Assembly: GCF_001424185.1 (NCBI RefSeq)
Contig: NZ_LMOM01000001.1
Span: 151,256 to 215,255, forward strand
DNA: 64,000 bases
Direction: 5' to 3'
Source of the DNA: Deinococcus sp. Leaf326
GTDB taxonomy: Bacteria > Deinococcota > Deinococci > Deinococcales > Deinococcaceae
A program made the translations under genes and the position numbers. This document shows, piece after piece, positions 1-9,400 of the stretch (within the stretch, counting starts at the first letter, position 1; each line of letters opens with the position of its first letter). The notes beneath the pieces are model-generated. The model saw only the letters and a program-made list of their open reading frames with translations. It was not told the origin of the DNA and made no database searches.

Positions 1-452
1 AGTGGCGTCTGCGCCGACGCCTCGCCGCCGATGCTGCGCCGGATCGTGCCCGAAACCACATGCACGGTTGCCTCATGGAACAGGACGTTGGTCGGAATAT
101 TCGCCGCGACCGCCGTGACGGTCACCAAGGACGTGTAGCACCCCACCACCTCGGGCGGCCGGACGTGCAGGCCTTCGTACCCGGCCTGGGTCGCCAGGGT
201 GCCTACCGAGGCGCGGACCTGCCCGAGCGTGACCTCGCGCGCGCTGTCCGGGTCACTCCCACTTCCGCCCCCGCTCTCGCCTGAGCTGCCGCCCGAACTG
301 TCCTTGACGATCTCGACCGGGAAAGGGTTAGCGCGACTGACCGGCGTGAAGCTTTCATCGTCGTCTCCGACAAAGTAGGGCAAGACGCGCGCCTTGAGCG
401 CCGTCAAAAAGTCGGCCAGCCCCTTGATCTTCAGGATGTCTCTGAATGCCAT
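1..452 (-). CDS. Tail-associated structural protein, C-terminus outside window
   Basis: An open frame of 150 codons starts at ATG 450-452 (MAFRDILKIKGLADFLTALK) and runs off the left edge without a stop. After an amphipathic N-terminal helix comes a Gly/Ser-rich linker (residues about 54-68), then a beta-rich part with many Val and Thr residues. It follows the fibre-like genes at 534-2127 in the same direction. I recognise no family. Its position suggests a baseplate, tail-tip or adhesion component. It is a gene because the frame is fully open, codon use matches its neighbours and it continues the operon. Confidence 0.7.
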   Translation of the reverse strand, partial: MAFRDILKIKGLADFLTALKARVLPYFVGDDDESFTPVSRANPFPVEIVKDSSGGSSGESGGGSGSDPDSAREVTLGQVRASVGTLATQAGYEGLHVRPPEVVGCYTSLVTVTAVAANIPTNVLFHEATVHVVSGTIRRSIGGEASAQTP

Positions 453-481
453 GTGCACCTCGCCCGGCCATGAATGCGAAG

Positions 482-509
482 GCCCCCACCGGACCGGGTC
501 GGTGGGGGC
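482..509 (-). other. Intergenic hairpin in tail operon
   Basis: A perfect 10-bp stem (GCCCCCACCG with CGGTGGGGGC) with an 8-nt loop lies just downstream of the 534-1253 gene. No T-run follows on the minus strand, so it is more likely an mRNA-stabilising or attenuating hairpin than a full terminator. Confidence 0.5.
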
Positions 510-533
510 AAGAAAAGGCGCAGGGCACAGAGG

Positions 534-1253
534 TCAGCTCGCGCTGCTTCCGCCTCCGCCTGCGCCACCGCCGACGCCCTCGTCCTCGACGAGCGTGGGC
601 GCGGGCCAGCTGTAGAGCTTCCCCTCGCTCGTGCGGTACCGCAGCACCGGCGCCGCGTCCAGATATCCGTTGTCCACGACCTCCAGCGCCAGCGGCGCAG
701 GCTGTGGCCCCGGCAGATACGGGGTCGGGAGGAACTGCCCCGGCCGCAGCCGGAACGGTACCTGCAGCAGCGACACGTCCACGTTCGCCGGCGAGTACAC
801 GCTGTCCACCCCGGTCGTGCTGCCGTACAGGCCAAACCCCGACATCGCCTGCATGCCGTTCCACTGGGGCAAGTCAACGCCGCCCGGAAAGCGCAGCGTC
901 ACCTCCATCGACACCGCCTGGGGCGGCGGCCGCACGGGCGGGACGATCAGGCGGCGGCCCAGGCGTAACACCTGCGCCGCCGGATATACCGCCAGCACTT
1001 CTTGCGTCCCTGGGTCGGCCACCTGAAGCTGCTGCAACTTGCTCAGCGCCAACGCCGCCACCCCAGCGCTCTCGAACTGCACCCCGACGAACACATCAGC
1101 CGCATACGTCGATGACAGGGACAGACCGTAGTACGTGTAGCTCCCGTCTGCACGCTTCGACGCCGTGTTGTAGCCCAGCACCTGCGTCGTCGCGTTCACC
1201 TGCGCTTCCAGGGCCTGGAGCAGCGCTTTCGTGGCGTAAGGGCCAGCGGCCAT
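534..1253 (-). CDS. Putative tail fibre/tip protein with MxAGPYxTKA head
   Basis: 239 residues. The start ATG 1253 has GGGAGG upstream and follows the stop of the next gene by 1 nt (TGAGATG). Residues 1-10 (MAAGPYATKA) match the N-terminus of the neighbouring 290-residue protein (MNAGPYPTKA), after which both have a short heptad-like helix. The rest is beta-rich, with Pro-rich stretches and a Gly-rich C-terminal tail (about 227-236). This fits a trimeric tail fibre or receptor-binding protein attached by a conserved N-terminal module. No enzymatic motif is seen. Confidence 0.6.
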   Translation of the reverse strand: MAAGPYATKALLQALEAQVNATTQVLGYNTASKRADGSYTYYGLSLSSTYAADVFVGVQFESAGVAALALSKLQQLQVADPGTQEVLAVYPAAQVLRLGRRLIVPPVRPPPQAVSMEVTLRFPGGVDLPQWNGMQAMSGFGLYGSTTGVDSVYSPANVDVSLLQVPFRLRPGQFLPTPYLPGPQPAPLALEVVDNGYLDAAPVLRYRTSEGKLYSWPAPTLVEDEGVGGGAGGGGSSAS

Positions 1254-1254
1254 C

Positions 1255-2127
1255 TCAGCTCCCTCCCTGCGGCAGGCCTGGGGTCAGCGGCAGGTGGTAA
1301 TGCTGCCCTGCGTTGCCGTAGGTCGCGCGCCGGTAGACGTGCAGATATGGCGTGCCATCTGCCGGCCACACCACCTCCACCCCCGTTTCCAGGCCCAGGC
1401 CGCTGTCCGTGTTCTGCCCTGGATTCTGCGGCGTCGGTTGCAGGAACACCGGGAACTGTCGGGGGTGCAGCACCCCGCCCACCTCATGCATTGGGTAGAC
1501 CGAGCTTGGCTCTAGCTCGATTCCGAAGCCGTGGCTCAGGCGGTTCTCGCTCGTGCCCATGTTGTTGTCGCCATACGTCCGCACGCTCAGCCCAGCGGGC
1601 GAGGGGGGCATGTTCGACAGGTCGAAGACCGGCAGGCTGTAGGCGATGTTCTGCGAGTTCTTCGGCGTGTTCACCTGGATGAAGCCGCCGTACAGGATGG
1701 TGGGGCGACGGAAGCGGTAGATCAGTTGCTTCATGGCCCCGGCCTCGGCCACCTGCAGGTCCGCGATTTGCAGGAACTGCCCGTACTGAGTGCCCGCAGA
1801 CCCCACCATGAAACTCAGCGGATGTGCGACATGGTCGTAGGTGCTCGGCACCCGCAGTTCGATGGTGCTCAGGCTGTACTGCTGGACGGGCAGCGTGTAG
1901 TACATGTACTCGAACATCGTCTCGATGATGGTCGGGGGGGCGCCCTCGGAGACCGGGATGCGCACGAGGGCATCGGACTCGATGCGCTGCATGGTCGGGA
2001 GGATCAGGGGTAGGCCGTCCACATTTCCAACCAGACCAGCCCCACTGCCCCCGCCATTCTCCAGATTCGTCACCCGCGTCTTGAGCTGCATGTGCATCGC
2101 TTTTGTCGGATACGGTCCTGCGTTCAT
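1255..2127 (-). CDS. Putative tail fibre/receptor-binding protein
   Basis: 290 residues starting at ATG 2127, preceded by GAGGAG. It begins MNAGPYPTKAMHMQLKTRV, then a short coiled-coil-like helix (TNLENG) and a Gly-rich hinge, followed by a long beta-rich region without catalytic motifs. The shared head with the downstream 239-residue protein suggests that both dock on the same tail component and differ in the receptor-binding part. Function is inferred from position and architecture only. Confidence 0.6.
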   Translation of the reverse strand: MNAGPYPTKAMHMQLKTRVTNLENGGGSGAGLVGNVDGLPLILPTMQRIESDALVRIPVSEGAPPTIIETMFEYMYYTLPVQQYSLSTIELRVPSTYDHVAHPLSFMVGSAGTQYGQFLQIADLQVAEAGAMKQLIYRFRRPTILYGGFIQVNTPKNSQNIAYSLPVFDLSNMPPSPAGLSVRTYGDNNMGTSENRLSHGFGIELEPSSVYPMHEVGGVLHPRQFPVFLQPTPQNPGQNTDSGLGLETGVEVVWPADGTPYLHVYRRATYGNAGQHYHLPLTPGLPQGGS

Positions 2128-2128
2128 C

Positions 2129-3388
2129 TCAACTCCTCTTCAGGGTGTGGAACCCGTCCTCGTCCTCAGTGATCCACGCGCCCTGCACCATCTGGTAACC
2201 CTCCGCGTCGGTCGTCGCCGTCGCGTCCGTGATCGTCTGGTAGCCCTCCGCGTCCGTGATGACCGAGTACTCAGACCCCGAGTCGCTTGACCAGTAGGCC
2301 GTCACGTTCGCCGAGAACGCGGTGGTCGCACCCAGCGAGACGTACCAGCGGCCCGCATCAGGCGAGGCCACGGTGATCGCCGTGTTGGCCGGCACGTTGT
2401 ACATCGCCGGTCGGTTGTCATCCGGCGGCAGGTTGAAGTCCAGCGACAGCGCTGGCTCCCCGCTGGGGCTGTCCGACATGACCACCAGCGAGGTCATCCC
2501 CACCGGCACGTCGAACTGGAAGGTCTGGAGATAGGTGTTGCTCGCGGAAAGCACCGCCTCCTGGGAGATCCCGTTCTCCAGCACGGGGTAGTCAGTCTGC
2601 CCACCACCGCCGCCCGCACCGGGTCGCCAAAGCCCAGCGACCTTGTCCCACACCAGGACCTGGCCGTCCTGGAGCCCGGTCACATCCACGTCGGTGAGCG
2701 CGGCCAGCGTCAGCCCCTTCCAACCTGCCCCCTCGGGGGAGCCGTCCGCCACCAGGGCGTGGCCGTTCTGCGCGGTGGTGTGGGCCGGGACCCCGCGCCC
2801 GTTCAGGCCTCGCGGTCCCGGCCCACCCGCGCCGCCCTTGAGGTTGCCCTGGATGACCCAGCCGCCGACGCCGCGCGTCCACACGTCCCAGGTGCCGGTG
2901 TCGAGATACAGGTCGCCGGCGCCACCCAGGCCCGCCGTCGGGGCACCGCGCCCGTGCAGCCAGCCTGCGCCTCGCTCGCCCTGTGGGCCCTGGCCGGGCT
3001 GCACTTCGACCGGCGTCGGCGTGCCATTCCCGCCGCTCCACGAGGGCTGCTCGGTATCCGGCCGCGTGAAGTCCCAGTAGCCGGGCTGGTCGGTGTTCGG
3101 CAGCACCCGCCGCTCGACCGTGCGGGCCAGGGGCGGCAGGCCTGCCTGGAGCACCACATAGGTCACCCGGACCTTCGGGACCGGCTGCCCAGGCAGCTCC
3201 GGCCCCCAGACCCACGCCGGCCCGCCACCGGGCTGCCCTGCCCAGCCACTGCCCGGCGCGCGGCGGTACAGCAGCACAGGCGGCGGCAGCGCGCCGTCCG
3301 GGTCACGGTAGTCGCCCAGGTAGGTCAGGGTGGCCGTCACCTCCGCGTTCTCGGCGCCGAGAACGTCGCCCATGAACTGGTACTTCAT
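2129..3388 (-). CDS. Tail fibre-like protein with collagen-type segment
   Basis: 419 residues. I start it at ATG 3388 (MKYQFMGDVLGAENAEVTAT) because GGGAGGTGA lies upstream and the ATG overlaps the previous stop as ATGA; a longer in-frame extension to 3547 would run through the neighbouring gene. The middle has collagen-like G-x-y stretches (QGPQGERGAG, GGPGPRGLNGRG) flanking a module with DLYLDTGTWDVW, the arrangement common in phage fibres. The C-terminus carries two TDAEGYQ repeats and a YSVIT motif also found near the start of the upstream protein. Confidence 0.65.
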   Translation of the reverse strand: MKYQFMGDVLGAENAEVTATLTYLGDYRDPDGALPPPVLLYRRAPGSGWAGQPGGGPAWVWGPELPGQPVPKVRVTYVVLQAGLPPLARTVERRVLPNTDQPGYWDFTRPDTEQPSWSGGNGTPTPVEVQPGQGPQGERGAGWLHGRGAPTAGLGGAGDLYLDTGTWDVWTRGVGGWVIQGNLKGGAGGPGPRGLNGRGVPAHTTAQNGHALVADGSPEGAGWKGLTLAALTDVDVTGLQDGQVLVWDKVAGLWRPGAGGGGGQTDYPVLENGISQEAVLSASNTYLQTFQFDVPVGMTSLVVMSDSPSGEPALSLDFNLPPDDNRPAMYNVPANTAITVASPDAGRWYVSLGATTAFSANVTAYWSSDSGSEYSVITDAEGYQTITDATATTDAEGYQMVQGAWITEDEDGFHTLKRS

Positions 3389-3816
3389 CCGGTCACCTCC
3401 CGACCATCCGGCCCAAACCAGCGCCGGTCCTGTTGCACCACGACCACCCGCAGGGTCGCGTTCTTGCTCTTTTTCCCGCTCGGCCCCAGTTCGATGTCGT
3501 TCCCCTCCAGGAGCCGGGTCACGGCCCGGTCGGCGCGTTGCAGCCACCTCGCCAACTGGACCCAGTACTGGATCTCGGCGGCGAGGTCGTGCATGGTCGT
3601 CTCGGTCCCGAGGTGGATGTCGCCTGCGAGGGAGAGTGGGACGGCGTCCCGCTTGTAGTCATCGGTGCGGACCTGCACGTCGCTGAGCGGGAACCCGTGC
3701 ACAGCCGGGTGCAGCGCCCCCAGCCAGTGCGACGGCTCCAGCGTGCCCGGCAACTGGTAGCCGTACCCGTCCTCCGTGATGACCGAGTACCGCTCGCCAC
3801 AGCCCTCGCCGATCAC
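3385..3816 (-). CDS. Unknown tail-region protein with YSVIT module
   Basis: 143 residues, GTG start overlapping the upstream stop (GTGA) and ATGA overlap downstream, so it is translationally coupled on both sides. Residues 9-21 (ERYSVITEDGYGY) resemble the C-terminal YSVITDAEGY repeat of the next protein. The second half has an amphipathic helix (EIQYWVQLARWLQRADRAV) and a basic, beta-like C-terminus (LRVVVVQQDRRWF). No family recognised. A small tail-tip or fibre-attachment protein is the likeliest role. Confidence 0.55.
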   Translation of the reverse strand: MIGEGCGERYSVITEDGYGYQLPGTLEPSHWLGALHPAVHGFPLSDVQVRTDDYKRDAVPLSLAGDIHLGTETTMHDLAAEIQYWVQLARWLQRADRAVTRLLEGNDIELGPSGKKSKNATLRVVVVQQDRRWFGPDGREVTG

Positions 3817-4580
3817 ACCCCGCTCTCCTGGAAGGGCAGGATGCCGATGGTCGCCTGCGTCTCGATGGCGCCAGCGGAGAGCGTGAACTCGACGTTCGCC
3901 ACGTCGAGCAGCCCGCCTTCCGCGTCCGGCACCTGCGCCGGGGTCAGCAGCGCGCCGTCGAGCGTCGCCTGGGCGTTCGGCCCCGCCGTGGTCGGATAGT
4001 CCAGCGCGGCCGGGCGCGGCGGCGGAATGAGGGTCTTGAGCCCGAAGTCTGGCGGGTAGGCCCAGAGGGTGACGGTGGCCCGGCCGGTGGAGCCGGGGGG
4101 TTCCACCGTACCCCCACCGCCCCCACCGCTGCTGCCCCCGCCTCCGCCCCCACTTCCGCCGCCCCCGCCTCCGCCACTGGTTTGAGGATCAGTGACCGTG
4201 AAGATGAAGCTCTTGTCGTAAACGGTCGATCCAGCCGGCTGGCCTGGAGCGAGCGTGTTCCTGATCGCAAGACCTACAGGAATGTCAGGGTCCAACCCCG
4301 TGGGGACGGGGTCGAAGGGCGTTTCGAGGGTCTGAAACTCCACGTCGAGGACGGCCCCTGGCGCAAGACTGATGTCCACTGTTCCGTAGATCGCGTGGAC
4401 ATTCTCCGTGAAGTAATTCGTGTCCCTGAACTTGTAGACCTCCTGCCCATCCAGCACGAGGCGGATCTGCGCTGTTCCCCCTGAATCGTAAAAAGCGCCG
4501 TACATGCTCGCGGAATACGACACGAGTTTCCAGGACGTCGCACTCCCGTTTTTGATCTGCCAGCCGTATTGAACGCCCAT
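3813..4580 (-). CDS. Tail-tip structural protein with poly-Gly/Ser linker
   Basis: 255 residues. Start ATG 4580 (MGVQYGWQIKNG) overlaps the upstream stop by one base (TGATG); the frame is open further upstream but that part is antisense-like. It has an N-terminal beta domain (about 1-130), then an uninterrupted linker of mainly Gly and some Ser (about 135-155), then a second beta domain. The linker joins two folded units. Function unknown; it sits between the large tip protein and the fibre genes, so it is likely a structural connector. Confidence 0.6.
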   Translation of the reverse strand: MGVQYGWQIKNGSATSWKLVSYSASMYGAFYDSGGTAQIRLVLDGQEVYKFRDTNYFTENVHAIYGTVDISLAPGAVLDVEFQTLETPFDPVPTGLDPDIPVGLAIRNTLAPGQPAGSTVYDKSFIFTVTDPQTSGGGGGGGSGGGGGGSSGGGGGGTVEPPGSTGRATVTLWAYPPDFGLKTLIPPPRPAALDYPTTAGPNAQATLDGALLTPAQVPDAEGGLLDVANVEFTLSAGAIETQATIGILPFQESGV

Positions 4581-6400
4581 CAGTTCGCCTGCGTCTCTTC
4601 TTGAAAGATGATTTGCCACCACGCCGCGACGTGGAAGTACCAGCGCCCAGCCCAGCCGCGTCCAGGCGACGCGCCGTAGACCCAGATCACGTGTTTCTGT
4701 CCCCCGATGGTCACCTCGAATTCCCCCTCTGCGGTCGGCGCGCCGTGCAGCAGGCCGCCGTCGAAACTCAGCCCAGGCGGCAGCGCGCCCTGAAGGCCCG
4801 CCCCGGCGCCGAAGCTCTGGCTGAAGCGCTGTCCCACCGTGACGCGGATGTCCGGCAGCGTGCCCTCCTCCTCCCGGCCCAGCTCCGCCTCCTCGCGCTT
4901 CGATGCCCAGCGCGCGTTCAGGGAAGCGGCGAGCTTCACCTTCATGCTGCTGCGGAAGTACGACTCCGGGATGGTCAGCGCACTGGGCTGCCAAGGCATG
5001 CCCTGACTGGCCTGAGACAGCTCACCCAGTGGCGCTTCGGCCACCATGAGCGTCCGCGAACTGGCGAACGGATGCACGATGCCTGCGCCCTCAATCCCCT
5101 CCAGGGGCGTCTCGCTCAGCGGCGCATCCGGGTCAGGGTTGTCCTCAGCCGCAACGGGCACGCCGACCGCCTGCTCGTCCCAGGGCACGGTGCTCAGCCA
5201 CATGGTCAGGCCGGTCACCACGCCCGGCCCGAGATTCTGTCCGACGAAGCCGTAGCTCAGTTTTCCCGAGAGCGGCTCGTAGAACGACCCCACCACCTGA
5301 TCTACCTGGGCGAGTCGGACCACGTCCCGCGCGTCTGCCAGGTCCTCGGCCGCCTGTACGGTGACCGGGTGGCCTTCGCCCAGCGTCGTCAGGGCGAGGT
5401 TGTACGCCCCATCTGCCAACGCCAGGGCACTCTGCGCCTGGGTGAGCTGTTCATTGTCCTGACCGGCCAGGGCCGACCCCTCGAACCACGCCTGCAGGTC
5501 GTACACGCTGACGTGGGCGTATTGGTTGGCCGAGACGCGCCGCACCGTCGGACCACTCTGGGAGAGAGGCAGGTCCCGCTCGATCAGGCGTTGGTTTGGG
5601 CCAATGTTCGTGGTCAACCGCATCGCCGCCGCCGCGGGGGCAAACGCGTCACTCAGGATCACTTCGCGCTGATTGACCACTGCGGGCCCGGTGGGTTGCA
5701 CCCCCTCTTTGTAGGTCACCTCCCCCGCGTCGACCGCCTTCCTCGGTGCCCAGGCAGGTCGCTCGATGCCTTTGTACTCGCCCCGCGCCCAACCGGCTGG
5801 CCCCGCCCAGCGGGACTCGGTGCCGTAAGGCAGCACGACCTCGCCAGTGCTCTTCCAGTCGTACCAGCGAGCACGCGAGATCTGCACGGGGGAACCGTCG
5901 CCAGGCCGGGCCAGCAGCACCGCCCCGGTCCAGTCCACGCCGATGCTGGCGCTTGGGTTGGCTTTCAGGGCACGGTCGACCACGGCGCGGTTCGTGTCGG
6001 TGTAACTGTCGGCCCCCGGGTCCAGCGTGTTGTAGGTGATCAGGCGGCCGTCGTAGTAGCCGTCGAGGTCCACGACTTCGAGCGGCAGGATCTCCAGGGT
6101 CCACTCGTTCAGGGCGTCGGGTTTGGCCGGAGGCAGGATGCCCTGGCAGACCGGCACCCAGCCGTGCGTGCGGCTGAGCAGGTTGACCTGCACGAGCTGC
6201 TTGAAGGGCCGGGGGATGCTGCGCGGACGCTTGAGGGCGAGGCTGCCGCTCGCCAGACAGCCGATGCCGTCGAGCTGGATGCGGGCCGTGGAGATGGGAC
6301 CGGGGGTGCTGCTGCGGTAGCTCTCGCTGCCGATCAACACCTCCCAGTCCACGAGGTCAGCGCGTGGAATCCACACGCCTTCCAGGGTCTGTCGGTTCAA
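4580..6400 (-). CDS. Large tail-tip/baseplate protein with Ig-like He_PIG segment
   Basis: 606 residues. I choose the TTG start at 6400 (LNRQTLEGVWIPRADLVDWE) because AAAGAGGTGA stands just upstream and the tape-measure stop is only 4 nt away. The N-terminal 150 residues are beta-rich, as in distal-tail or tip proteins that follow the tape measure. A Glu/Ala-rich helix occurs near 330-370. Near the C-terminus LPPGLSFDGGLLHGAPTAEG matches the consensus of putative Ig (He_PIG) domains, which often mediate surface adhesion. Probably a tail-tip hub or adhesin; the exact role is inferred from position. Confidence 0.65.
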   Translation of the reverse strand: MNRQTLEGVWIPRADLVDWEVLIGSESYRSSTPGPISTARIQLDGIGCLASGSLALKRPRSIPRPFKQLVQVNLLSRTHGWVPVCQGILPPAKPDALNEWTLEILPLEVVDLDGYYDGRLITYNTLDPGADSYTDTNRAVVDRALKANPSASIGVDWTGAVLLARPGDGSPVQISRARWYDWKSTGEVVLPYGTESRWAGPAGWARGEYKGIERPAWAPRKAVDAGEVTYKEGVQPTGPAVVNQREVILSDAFAPAAAAMRLTTNIGPNQRLIERDLPLSQSGPTVRRVSANQYAHVSVYDLQAWFEGSALAGQDNEQLTQAQSALALADGAYNLALTTLGEGHPVTVQAAEDLADARDVVRLAQVDQVVGSFYEPLSGKLSYGFVGQNLGPGVVTGLTMWLSTVPWDEQAVGVPVAAEDNPDPDAPLSETPLEGIEGAGIVHPFASSRTLMVAEAPLGELSQASQGMPWQPSALTIPESYFRSSMKVKLAASLNARWASKREEAELGREEEGTLPDIRVTVGQRFSQSFGAGAGLQGALPPGLSFDGGLLHGAPTAEGEFEVTIGGQKHVIWVYGASPGRGWAGRWYFHVAAWWQIIFQEETQAN

Positions 6401-6404
6401 GGGT

Positions 6405-9400
6405 TCACCTCTTTGTGGTGGGGGTATAGCCGCCGCTGCCCGAGCTACCCGAGCCGCCCCCACTGCGGACGGCGTCGGCCAGGTAGCGGACGTGCCCGCC
6501 GAAGGCCGTCACATGCCCACCGAACGCCGCGACGTGGCCGCCGAACAGCCCGGTCGAGGTCAGGTAGGCCTGCGTGTGCAGCCCGAAAGCATCCACGGCA
6601 GTCGAGAAGGTCGGCAGGGCGGCCGTGTGGGCGGCCAGCACTGGCGTGTGCCCGGCGATGGCGATCTGATACGAGGGGATGACGTTCTGGATAACCCCGG
6701 CCAGCATCCCCAGGGCGTCCAGCGAGATCCGGACCTCGGGGGTGTCAATGGTGCCAGTGACTTCCATTGACTGGGACTGCCCCGAGTCGCCCGTAATGCC
6801 CCAGGCGTCGCGCAGTGGCTTGGTCGCCCGGTAGATGCGCCCGGCCACCGTCTCGGCCTGCGCCCCGGCCTTCAGGAGACCCTGAATCGCCGCGTTGTCG
6901 TCCGAGGTGTCGTCGGTCTGGAACGCCGCCACCAGGGCGTCGATGGCCGGCTTGAGCAGCCCCTGGATCGCCGCCGACTCGATAGCCGCGCTCACCACCG
7001 CCTCGAACATCGCCTCGCGCAGATTTTTCCTGAACGAGGTGCGGAACTGCCCGAAGTTCCCCGCCTTCAGCGCACTCATCAGGCCGTCTTTCACGCTGCC
7101 CGTGATCGTCTGCATCAGGGTCTGCCCGATGTTCCGGTAGGCCTCGGACAGCGCCTCGAGCATGTCGAGTTTGGCGTCGAGCACCTGGCCGTCGTACTTG
7201 CGGTTGATGGCCAGGATCTTGCGCTGGTCGCCCTCGGCCGCCGCGAGTTCGGTGGCCCGCTCGCGGTTGAGCGACTCGACCTTCAGGCGGTACTTCTCGC
7301 CCTGGTACTCGCGCTCGCTGATGAGCCCCTGCCGGCGCCGGCGCTCCAGCTCCGACAGTTCGTTCTCGCCGTTCATGCCCTCGATTTCGCGGTCATAGGC
7401 GGCGATCTCGTCCAGAGTGGCCTGCCGGTCCTTCAGCCACTGGGCGTCAAAGCGGCGGTTGATTTCCAGCGTGAGGGCCGCGTTGCCCTCGGCCTTTTCG
7501 AGTTCGGCCGCACGCTCCCTTTCGATGCGGGCTTTGACGAGGGCGAGCTTGCCCTCCTCATAGGACTTGCGGTCGATCAGGCCCTCGCGGTACTGACCGT
7601 CCAGTTCGGCGCTGTCGTTGTCCCCCTTGCGGCCGGCAAGCTCGCGGCGGCCCTCGGCACTGTCGTTCGGGTCGCGCCGGTCGATGTTGACCAGGCCGAA
7701 GGTAATGGCCTTGATGAAGGCCGCGATGGCGTCGTAGAGGATGACGAAGAGACTGGCGACCGCCTGCAGCACCGGGGCCAGCAGCTCCAGCAGCGGCGCA
7801 AGCACCGAGCCGAGCAGGGTCCCGATGATCTTGAACGGTTCCTGGAGAGCCTTGATCGGCTCCTCGAGGACGCTGAACATCCCTTCCAGGATCATCCCAG
7901 CCGGGTTGATCTTGTCCAGGATCGCGGAGAACAGTTGCAGCGGCGAGGTGATCTGCCCGAAGCCCTGGGCGAGGTTCGAGACGCTTTTCTGAAGGTTCTC
8001 CTTCCCGGAGTTGAATCCGATCTGAAAATCAAGTTTCAGGCTGTCGACGTTCGCAATCCCCTGGCGCAAGGCCTGGATGCGTTCGTACTCGGCCCGGACT
8101 CGGCCCAGCGCCTCGGCCTGCTCAGGGTATTTCTCGATCAGGTCCTTGAGGCTCTTGAGCTCGGACTCGTAGGAGAAGGTCGAAGTGCCCAGCACCCCGG
8201 CCAGTGCGCGGCGGGCTTCGGCAAGCGCGTCCACCCCTTCGGTGCTCGTCTTGGTGCTTTCGATAACCTGCTGCTGGCCGCTCACGTAGTTCGTGGTGGC
8301 CGTGTTCAGCGCCGACTGGGCCACCGAGGTCGCTGTGATGGCCGCTGTGAGGGTCGTCTGGGCGGCAGCGCGGGCCTCTGGGGTACTGGCGCCCTTAAGA
8401 GTGGTCCGAGCCGTGCTCTCGGCCGCCTGGGCGGCCGCAAGCCCCCCTTGCAGGACCGTGACCCGGCCTTCCCAGTAGTCGCGGTACGCGCGGAGGGCCG
8501 CGTTGTACTCGGTCGTGCCGGGCAGCCCTCTGGAACGGGCGAGCTTCAGGTTCGCCTCAGCGAGCTGGAGCCCCGCGTCGGCCGCCGCGTCCTGCGCCTT
8601 CACTAGATCGACAGACAGGCCGTCCACGAAGGCCTTGCCCGCCGCTTTGCCTGCGTCGCTTGCGGCCTGTTGGGTCGCGGTGAGCTGCGAGCGGAAAATC
8701 GGCAGGTACTGCTGCGCCATTCGCAGGGCCAGGGCCTGTCGGGCGTCGAGCTGGTCCACCGGCAGCTTGCCCAGTTCGTCGAGAACGGCCTGGGCGTCCG
8801 CGATGCCCTGCTGGAGGTTGGTGATCTCTGTGGCGTAGGCCTCGCGCCCCTTGGACTCGGCGTCCGCGATGGTGTCGGCCTTACCGATCTTGCCGGTGCG
8901 GTCGGCCAGGCTGCGGGTGACGACCTCGGGGTTCTGGTAGCGGCCGTTCTCGTCTTTCGGGAACAGCTTGTCCGCCAGATCCACTGCGCGCTGCCGCGCC
9001 GAAGCATCGGCCTCGGCCACCTGATCGAGAGCCTCCTGGATCGCCCGGGCCGCTGCCTGCCCGGCCACCCCCATGGCCTGGAACGTGGTCAGCCAGCCCT
9101 GCAGGGCGGTGCGTGCCCCCTGCCGCTGGGCCAGGGTCATATCGCTCAGACCCTTGGTGATGCCCTTCGCTGCGTTCTGGGCACTCTTTTCCTGGGTACG
9201 CGCGTTCTGGTCCTCCACTTCGCGCTGAATCTGGGTGACGGCCTGCGCCTTGTCGTAGGCCCCCTGTCGGCCGATCTCGGTGAGGCGCGCCTGATGCTCG
9301 CGCTCGAGCACTTCACGGCGACTGGCCCAGGTACCGTCCGTGATTGCCTGCCGGCGCAGGTCCTCGAAGCGGCGGTTCTCGGCGTCCTGTTCGCCGAGCA

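Noticed and set aside
2129..3547. N-terminal extension of the collagen-like fibre protein
   Set aside because: The extra 53 residues overlap the coupled upstream gene and are Arg/Gly-rich; ATG 3388 has an ATGA overlap and GGGAGGTGA.
3813..4994. Longer form of the Gly-linker tail protein
   Set aside because: The first 138 residues are a shadow of the tail-tip gene; ATG 4580 overlaps its stop.
4601..6682. Long plus-strand open frame (693 codons) opposite the tail-tip gene
   Set aside because: It is antisense to a well-supported tail gene, very rich in Arg, His and Gln, and has no ribosome site. This is typical of GC-rich shadow frames.
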